A DNA stretch of 64,000 nucleotides from Liolophura sinensis (Eukaryota > Mollusca > Polyplacophora > Chitonida > Chitonidae), in contig NC_088299.1 of the NCBI RefSeq assembly GCF_032854445.1, positions 5,619,001 to 5,683,000 on the forward strand. The letters run 5' to 3'. Positions 58,866 through 64,000 of this stretch are shown here, in pieces. Both the position numbers and the translations under genes were made by a program. Below the pieces are notes generated by a model. The model saw nothing but the letters and a program-made list of their open reading frames with translations. It ran no database searches and was not told the DNA's origin. Every line of letters starts with the position of its first letter. The stretch's first letter is position 1.

Positions 58866-59119
58866 CAGCTCACCTATAAATAATGAATGAAAATTCCTAA
58901 CATTTGAACAATTACAGTTGCCCATCTTTTGGAGTTTTTTATTGAATGATTGATTCATTGACTTATTGATTGATCTAAACATTTAAGTCTGCGTGCATGT
59001 CGGCCTGCACATCAATAATTATAGTTTCTTATTTGACGTTAAAATCTACAAGAAATGATTTTTGTTTGATAGTTTGCTTGGGAATTACCGCTACTTAAAA
59101 CAGTAATTCAATCGTGGGA

Positions 59120-59190
59120 AGAAGGTGTCTTTTTTGGTGTCAGGTCGTATAATGTAAGCCATTGACGGCATTTTGTAATGCTGCCTCACT
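59120..59190 (-). mobile_element. Possible SINE S2 body fragment
   Basis: gtgtcaggtcgtataatgta and gctgcctcactgg are the reverse of the S2 blocks cagtgaggcagca and nearby. Weak. Confidence 0.3.
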
Positions 59191-59280
59191 GGTATGACAT
59201 TCGGGATATACATTGTGAAGCCCAGCTAGAAGGGTATCAATTCGGGCACAAAGCAAATCCCCTTGCTGATGTTTGTTGAC

Positions 59281-59405
59281 TGACTAGAAAAAGGATCGGG
59301 TAACAGGAGCTTAAATCGGGTAACAGGTGCTTAAATCGGGTAGCATGATCTTAAATCAGGTAACGGGTTCTTAAATCGGGTTATCAGGTACTTAAATCAG
59401 TTAAT
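59281..59405 (+). repeat. Short tandem repeat, ~22-bp unit, 5-6 copies
   Basis: The unit cttaaatcgggtaacaggtg recurs with changes (catgat, cgggtt, tcaggta). It lies in otherwise plain DNA. Confidence 0.85.
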
Positions 59406-59607
59406 TCTAATCGAAAGTTACTATACGAATTCACACTGATGAAAACGTGAATCTTTTGAACATGTAAAAAACTGACACGTGTTTCAGTCAGCCAGCCTGC
59501 CACAAGGAGCTAGAATTGGCCGTTGTAAAGAGTATGCGTGTGACCAAGCTCCACATACTGAATGGTCAGACAGCAGTACAGTACCTGGCAATTCGAACGT
59601 CCTATAG

Positions 59608-59707
59608 TATATATTTATTTATTCTGTTGGGGGTCTTGCGCCGTACTCAAGAATGTATCATTTATACGACGGCGACCATCATTGGGGTGGGAAGGAATGT
59701 TCCAGGC
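59608..59707 (-). mobile_element. SINE S1, 3' part
   Basis: ttgggggtcttgcgccgtac ... cgacggcgaccatcattggg, reverse orientation. It forms an inverted pair with the next two copies. Confidence 0.82.
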
Positions 59708-59730
59708 TAATGAATTAAATCAACATCAAA

Positions 59731-59888
59731 ATCGTCTGCAGCAACCTTCGGATAGTCGTGGGTTTCCCTCGGGCTGTGGCCGGTTTCCTCCCACCATGAT
59801 GCTGGCCGCCGTCGTATAACTGAAACATTCTCGAGTGCGGCGTAAAACACCAATCAGATAAATAAATAAATAAATAAACAAATAAACA
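59731..59888 (+). mobile_element. SINE S1, 3' half
   Basis: cgtctgcagcaaccttcgga through gccgccgtcgtataactgaa to a tail of aataaataaataaataaa with aaac units. Confidence 0.87.
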
Positions 59889-59899
59889 AAGACACATGT

Positions 59900-60070
59900 C
59901 TCCGGCCGTACGTGGGAACGTCTGCCAGCAACATGCGGATGGTCATGGGTTTCCCCCGGACTCTGGCCGGTTTCCATCCACCTTAAGGCTGGCCACCGTC
60001 GTATAAGTGAAACATTCTTGAGTACTGCGTAAAACACTAATCATATAAATACATAAATAATAAATAAGCC
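59900..60070 (+). mobile_element. SINE S1, 5'-truncated, with 11-bp target duplication
   Basis: The direct repeat aagacacatgt lies at 59889-59899 and 60071-60081. The copy starts ctccggccgtacgtgggaac and has inserted directly behind the tail of the previous SINE. Confidence 0.9.
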
Positions 60071-60089
60071 AAGACACATGTATCAGGAA

Positions 60090-60310
60090 GGCTGCCATTA
60101 GCTCAGCTAGTTCGCCAGCAGAAGGCTGACAGATACTTGGCCTCTAACGTTTTTCTACATGTCAGGCTTGGGATGAACCAAGATTATATCCTTTAAGGTC
60201 TAATAGGTAGACAAGAGATTGAACCCCAAGTCACGCGCTCAGGAGGCGGACAAGCCTGTATCCGGTTTTTTCCTGTGGAGCGGGGAAATCAGGAATTCTC
60301 CAGTATTAAG
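60090..60310 (+). mobile_element. tRNA-like sequence, possible SINE head
   Basis: ctgccattagctcagctagt is A-box-like and gagattgaaccccaagtc is B-box-like, but about 110 bases apart, too far for a tRNA gene. Possibly a third tRNA-derived family. Confidence 0.3.
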
Positions 60311-60709
60311 GGACAAAACTCTGGAAAACATCTGCTCCCACGAATACCTCCCCTTTAACGGATAATACTAACAAAAAATTCTGTCCATCTACAACATGTT
60401 GTAAAGGTGCAAAAAAAAAAATACTTCTTCTACCAGCAAAGTGGCAGAAATCATTTTAATACTTTTTTTTAAATGAAGTGACATAGGCCAGAGGAAATAT
60501 TAAAAAAAGATCACTTTTATTTTACTCTCTGGAACTTGACTTCTTTCAGTGGCATTTAGAAGTTGAGCTGGGTAACACAACAAATATATGGACCACAACT
60601 TCTATTTATTTAGTAAGTGACGTTTCGGTATAGGTATTAATACCGTTATCAAATTGTTGCTTTAAGATGCAGTGTGTCTAAATCGGCCCAAGTCTGTATA
60701 TGCATCATG

Positions 60710-60889
60710 GTCCAGCTCATGCTGGCTTCCTCTCCGGCCGTACGTGGGAAGGTCTGTCAGCAACCAGCGGATGGTCGTGGGTTTTCCCCGGGCTCTGTCC
60801 GGTTTCCTCCCACCATAATGTTGGTCGTTGTCGTGTAAATGAAATATTCTTGAGTACGGCGTAAAACAACACTGAAATAAACAAATACA
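60710..60889 (+). mobile_element. SINE S1, 5'-truncated, with 13-bp target duplication
   Basis: The direct repeat tatatgcatcatg lies at 60697-60709 and 60890-60902. The copy starts just after the B box (gtccagctcatgctggcttc). Confidence 0.92.
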
Positions 60890-60969
60890 TATATGCATCA
60901 TGTTGAATATACTGACAGTTGCAGTCAAGGTGCATCTTATGCATATTTTTTACTAACGACTCCTTAAAA

Positions 60970-61220
60970 GCTAATTAAATATACATATCCAGAACTATCC
61001 TTGTGTTCTTCCGACACCATAGAAAACCGTTGTCTACTTTTCTTAACATGGCTCCGTCCTAAATTTCTTACTTAATATACTTTTTTAGTTCGACTTTAGT
61101 TTCTTTGGAATGTTGGTTTTGAAAACTGGTCTAGCGATTATTGACTGGGAACATCTGTAATAGTTAACGACGTGTACACGATTGGCTGAGATTCGCAATA
61201 TTCGTCCAATACAAGGAATC
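60970..61220 (+). repeat. Dispersed repeat D, copy C
   Basis: cacatatagaaaacc-like start, then ctccgtcctaaatttcttac, atactttttt, cttttggaatgttg and gcgattattgactgggaac, following the second half of copies A and B. Confidence 0.5.
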
Positions 61221-61387
61221 TGATTATGAGACAAGGGAAAAATAAGGTGCTAAAATAATAAGAAACCACTATGAATATGGCGATCCCATCTAACGGCGTT
61301 CTTAAGTTGGTTTTACTCAGTCAGGGCCGAAATGACAAAAGTATCCACTTGCTTATAGGTATGATTTACATCATAAATCCAGAATTT

Positions 61388-61705
61388 AAGCTCAGTCACC
61401 GCAATCCACACACAATCTTATGACACACGAGGCGCGGGTTCAAACCCGGCCATGTAAAGGGAATCTACAGGGTGCCCCTCTCTCCCTGTTTGTGGAGTCT
61501 TGATGACAATTATAGCAGTTTAGCATTGTTCAAGACCATTTTGCTTCAACCACTATGGTGTACACGTCTGTTTGTCACACGTTGGAAAGTTGGCCTGTAA
61601 CTTGTTAAAGGTCGGTGGTTTACCTCGAATACTTCGGTTTCCTCCACCGATGTGAGCAATCCTTGTATGTAGGGTTTAGCAACAATGAATTAAATAAATA
61701 AGTAA
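61388..61705 (+). mobile_element. Diverged tRNA-type SINE with S1-like 3' end
   Basis: B-box-like gggttcaaacccggcc, and further on ggtcggtggtttacctcg, cttcggtttcctccaccgat and a taaataaataagtaa tail. The 3' end resembles S1 but the rest differs. Confidence 0.5.
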
Positions 61706-61724
61706 ACCACAAGCAATAAATGTT

Positions 61725-61834
61725 TCAGCGGGCTCTGTGGGGTTTCCTCCAACCATAATTCTGCCTGCCGCCGTCTAAGTGAAATATTCTTCAGTACGGC
61801 GTTAAACACCAATGAAATAAATAAATGAAATGAA
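61725..61834 (+). mobile_element. SINE S1, 3' part, with 11-bp target duplication
   Basis: The direct repeat caataaatgtt lies at 61714-61724 and 61835-61845. Inside: gcgggctctgtggggtttcc ... cagtacggcgttaaacacca and an AAAT tail. Confidence 0.9.
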
Positions 61835-61845
61835 CAATAAATGTT

Positions 61846-62676
61846 CTTACATTCCTATATTTTGCACTTTTGAAAGAAACGCAAAAGAGATGATTCATAA
61901 AAAAAACTTGCTTTACATTTCTCCCTGAAGGCTTCCAATAGAGGCTAATCCATCAGCCTGTGCACAGTTGTTTATTACAGAAGGATTCTGAACAGCACTC
62001 CGTGCACAGAATGTCATCTGAGCTTGAGATCGCTGGTTTCATGTAATACACCATGTCAGTTGTATTCTCACAGGCCTGTTCCAAGACAAAGGAAAAAGAG
62101 TGACACGTAGCTCTAAATAGTGAAACCCCACTGATCTGTGTAGGCATATACAAAAATGGGCTGTTTCTTTGGGCATTATAAAAGTATATGTAAACATGCT
62201 ATATTCTGCGTTGTCTGAATGACCTGACTGGGACAACCTCTCTAATCGTAGCTAACTTTACACTCTAGTAATGTCCATTTTCCACAGTAAAACCGCGTAA
62301 AATTTTTCGTCGGTGATTAAATCAGAAAGCATATGACTTTGGATTTTATTTAAAATGTTTAGGTGCTCCCTATGGTACAGAGCTTAGATAGCACCTTGGC
62401 GGAAACCATGAACTAAACTAACGCCTAATTATAAGAAATAAATCAATGGTGATAACTATGAACGCCACTTCGGCAATAATACAACCACGTGCATAGTGGT
62501 GATACAAGCTGGGAAAACGGAATGTCCGTGTCTGGGATAGTTGTTGGACCAGCCATTCTGACAGTGGGTTATCGCCCATGGACCTGAGATCTCCAATGAT
62601 CTAACGTATATTAATGGACTGGGTCGAAATACTCAAGACTGACAGCACTGGAAGATCGAAAACTGAGGAAACATGA
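61846..62676. other. Flanking sequence, nothing recognised
   Basis: Between two SINEs; no gene or repeat that I can support. Confidence 0.5.
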
Positions 62677-62689
62677 AAGATCAAATGAA

Positions 62690-62827
62690 TTTTGATTTGA
62701 TTTGATTGGCGTTTTACGCCATACTCAAGAATATTTCACTTATACGACGGCGGCCAGCATTATGGTGGGTGGAAACCGGGCATGGCCCGGAGGAAACTCA
62801 CGACCATCCGCAGGTTGCTGGCAGACC
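62690..62827 (-). mobile_element. SINE S1, half length, with target duplication
   Basis: The flanks aagatcaaatgaa (62677-62689) and aagatcaagtgaa (62828-62840) differ at one base. The copy is well preserved (cgacggcggccagcattatg). Confidence 0.88.
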
Positions 62828-62871
62828 AAGATCAAGTGAAACATTACGGTCTGCAGACGGCTTTCATATTA

Positions 62872-62970
62872 TATGTACAAAGAATTGTTATTTAACAAAC
62901 TGATTCTGATTTTATAACTGGAAACTTTAAGGCCTGTCTTCGACAAACACAACATAATACATTCTTTTTT
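62872..62970 (+). repeat. Duplicated flank, copy 1
   Basis: gattctgattttataactgg ... cttcgacaaacaca matches, with changes, the stretch at 63236-63330. The two copies each adjoin a SINE. Confidence 0.45.
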
Positions 62971-62999
62971 ATTTATTATTGATTTGTCTATGCCTTGTA

Positions 63000-63227
63000 T
63001 ATGCGTGGCCGAGTGTTAGCGCGCCAGCTCAACACAAAGATTCAGAAGCCTCTCGTCAATGAGTACAGCTGATGCTGGTTTACTTTGGACGGTTTGCCAG
63101 CAAGCTGCGGATGGTTGTGAGTTTCTCCCGGGTTTTACCTGGTTTTCTCTAGACAATAATGCTGGCCACCGTCGTATAAGTGAAAGATTCTTGAGCAAGG
63201 CGTGAAACTCAAACATTAAATAAAAAT
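63000..63227 (+). mobile_element. SINE S1, near full length, diverged
   Basis: Head gcgtggccgagtgttagcgc, body gctgcggatggttgtgagtt, 3' end ttcttgagcaaggcgtgaaa and a weak tail. The B-box region is decayed. Confidence 0.85.
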
Positions 63228-63235
63228 ATTACACA

Positions 63236-63330
63236 GGATTATTATTTCAAGAAAGGATTCTGACTGTATTACTGGTTATTTAAGATCCCGTTTTCGACAA
63301 ACACCAAACAATATGTTCTTTTTAAAATGA
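63236..63330 (+). repeat. Duplicated flank, copy 2
   Basis: gattctgactgtattactgg ... tttcgacaaacaccaaacaa, the partner of 62872-62970. Confidence 0.45.
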
Positions 63331-63627
63331 TCATTGAGTCTCCCTTTCCTTTTAGTTGTATATGAAAAAGGAACACAAATATGCATAATAAATCTCACCT
63401 TTTCGGCGGCACAGCCTAGGTAAAATCTGATATTCTTCTCATCTGTCTTAACACGAGCTGAATAGCACACCTGTAATTGTTCTTGTTATTAAATTCACCC
63501 AAAACAGCTCAAATATTTTAAGACAAAAAAGTGACCATGTATATATGCCTGACAAAAAATGTCTGTCTAAAACTATAAAAACTAAGCAGCACATCAGAGC
63601 TTGTAATTTCGAGTTAACATTCTTTCC

Positions 63628-63884
63628 GGGGCCTCCGTGGTTCAGTTGGTTAGCGCACTATCGCATCGTAATAACCCAGGGGCCTCTCAACAATGCGATC
63701 ACTGTGAATTCAAGTCCAGGCCGTACTTCCTCTCAGGCCGTACGTGGGAAGGTCTACCAGCAACCTGCGGATGGTCGTGGGCTTCCCCCGGGCTCTGCCC
63801 GGTTTCCACCCACCATAATACTGGCCGCCGTCGTATAAGTGAAATATTCTAGAGTACGGCCTAAAACACCAACCAGAAAGCAGA
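63628..63884 (+). mobile_element. SINE S1, full length, perfect 16-bp target duplication
   Basis: The best reference copy. Head ggggcctccgtggttcagtt with the A box (ggttcagttggttagcgc) and B box (gtgaattcaagtccag), then the full body to ctaaaacaccaaccag. The direct repeat agttaacattctttcc lies at 63612-63627 and 63885-63900 without a mismatch. The AAAT tail is reduced to agaaagcaga. Confidence 0.95.
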
Positions 63885-63905
63885 AGTTAACATTCTTTCC
63901 AGTAA

Positions 63906-64000
63906 GGTCGTAGTTTTCTTCGGGCTCTGCCCGGTTTCATCGGGCTCTTCCCGGTTTCATCGGGCTCTTCCCGGTTTCATCCCACGATAATGCTGACCGC
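63906..64000 (+). mobile_element. SINE S1 fragment with an internal 20-bp triplication, cut by the window end
   Basis: cgggctctgcccggtttcat is followed by two more copies (cgggctcttcccggtttcat) before the normal cccacgataatgctgaccgc. A local tandem expansion inside the SINE. Confidence 0.85.

Overview
The window looks like nuclear DNA of a marine invertebrate, most likely a mollusc or another lophotrochozoan. Genes are split by GT-AG introns up to 15.6 kb long. The DNA is AT-rich and gene-poor, and it is filled with tRNA-derived SINEs, inverted-repeat elements, minisatellites and microsatellites. Nothing resembles a bacterial operon, a CRISPR array or a prophage.

One gene can be read with confidence. 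It lies on the + strand from 30504 to 55024 as nine coding exons whose splice phases join without a break into a 242-residue C-terminal part of a hexa-EF-hand calcium-buffer protein of the calbindin-32/calbindin/calretinin/secretagogin family. EF-hands 2 to 6 are present and all five loops are canonical. The exons coding for the N-terminus and EF-hand 1 were not found. They lie either in the first 30 kb, too diverged for me to recognise, or outside the window.

Layout. 1-30503: no gene recognised; SINE copies, a 40-bp minisatellite (3958-4608), a 35-bp minisatellite of about 52 units (24853-26695) and copies of an inverted-repeat element (family M). 30504-33294: exons for EF2, the linker and EF3. 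33295-48924: one large intron with a nearly complete M element with long inverted repeats (35533-36552), many SINEs and a doubtful minus-strand terminal exon (41558-41824). 48925-55024: exons for EF4 to EF6 and the acidic tail, with a dead reverse-transcriptase fragment in the last intron. 55025-64000: probable 3' untranslated or flanking DNA with a (GT)n run and a 46/49-bp array, then a dense SINE cluster.

The repeats hold most of the new information. SINE family S1 inserts with target-site duplications of 7-16 bp and is often strongly 5'-truncated. The 35-bp minisatellite unit also occurs as single copies at the outer ends of M elements, so the large array looks like an amplified end of a foldback-like element. 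I found no clear undescribed biological system. The M element with its 35-bp unit is the best candidate for something new.
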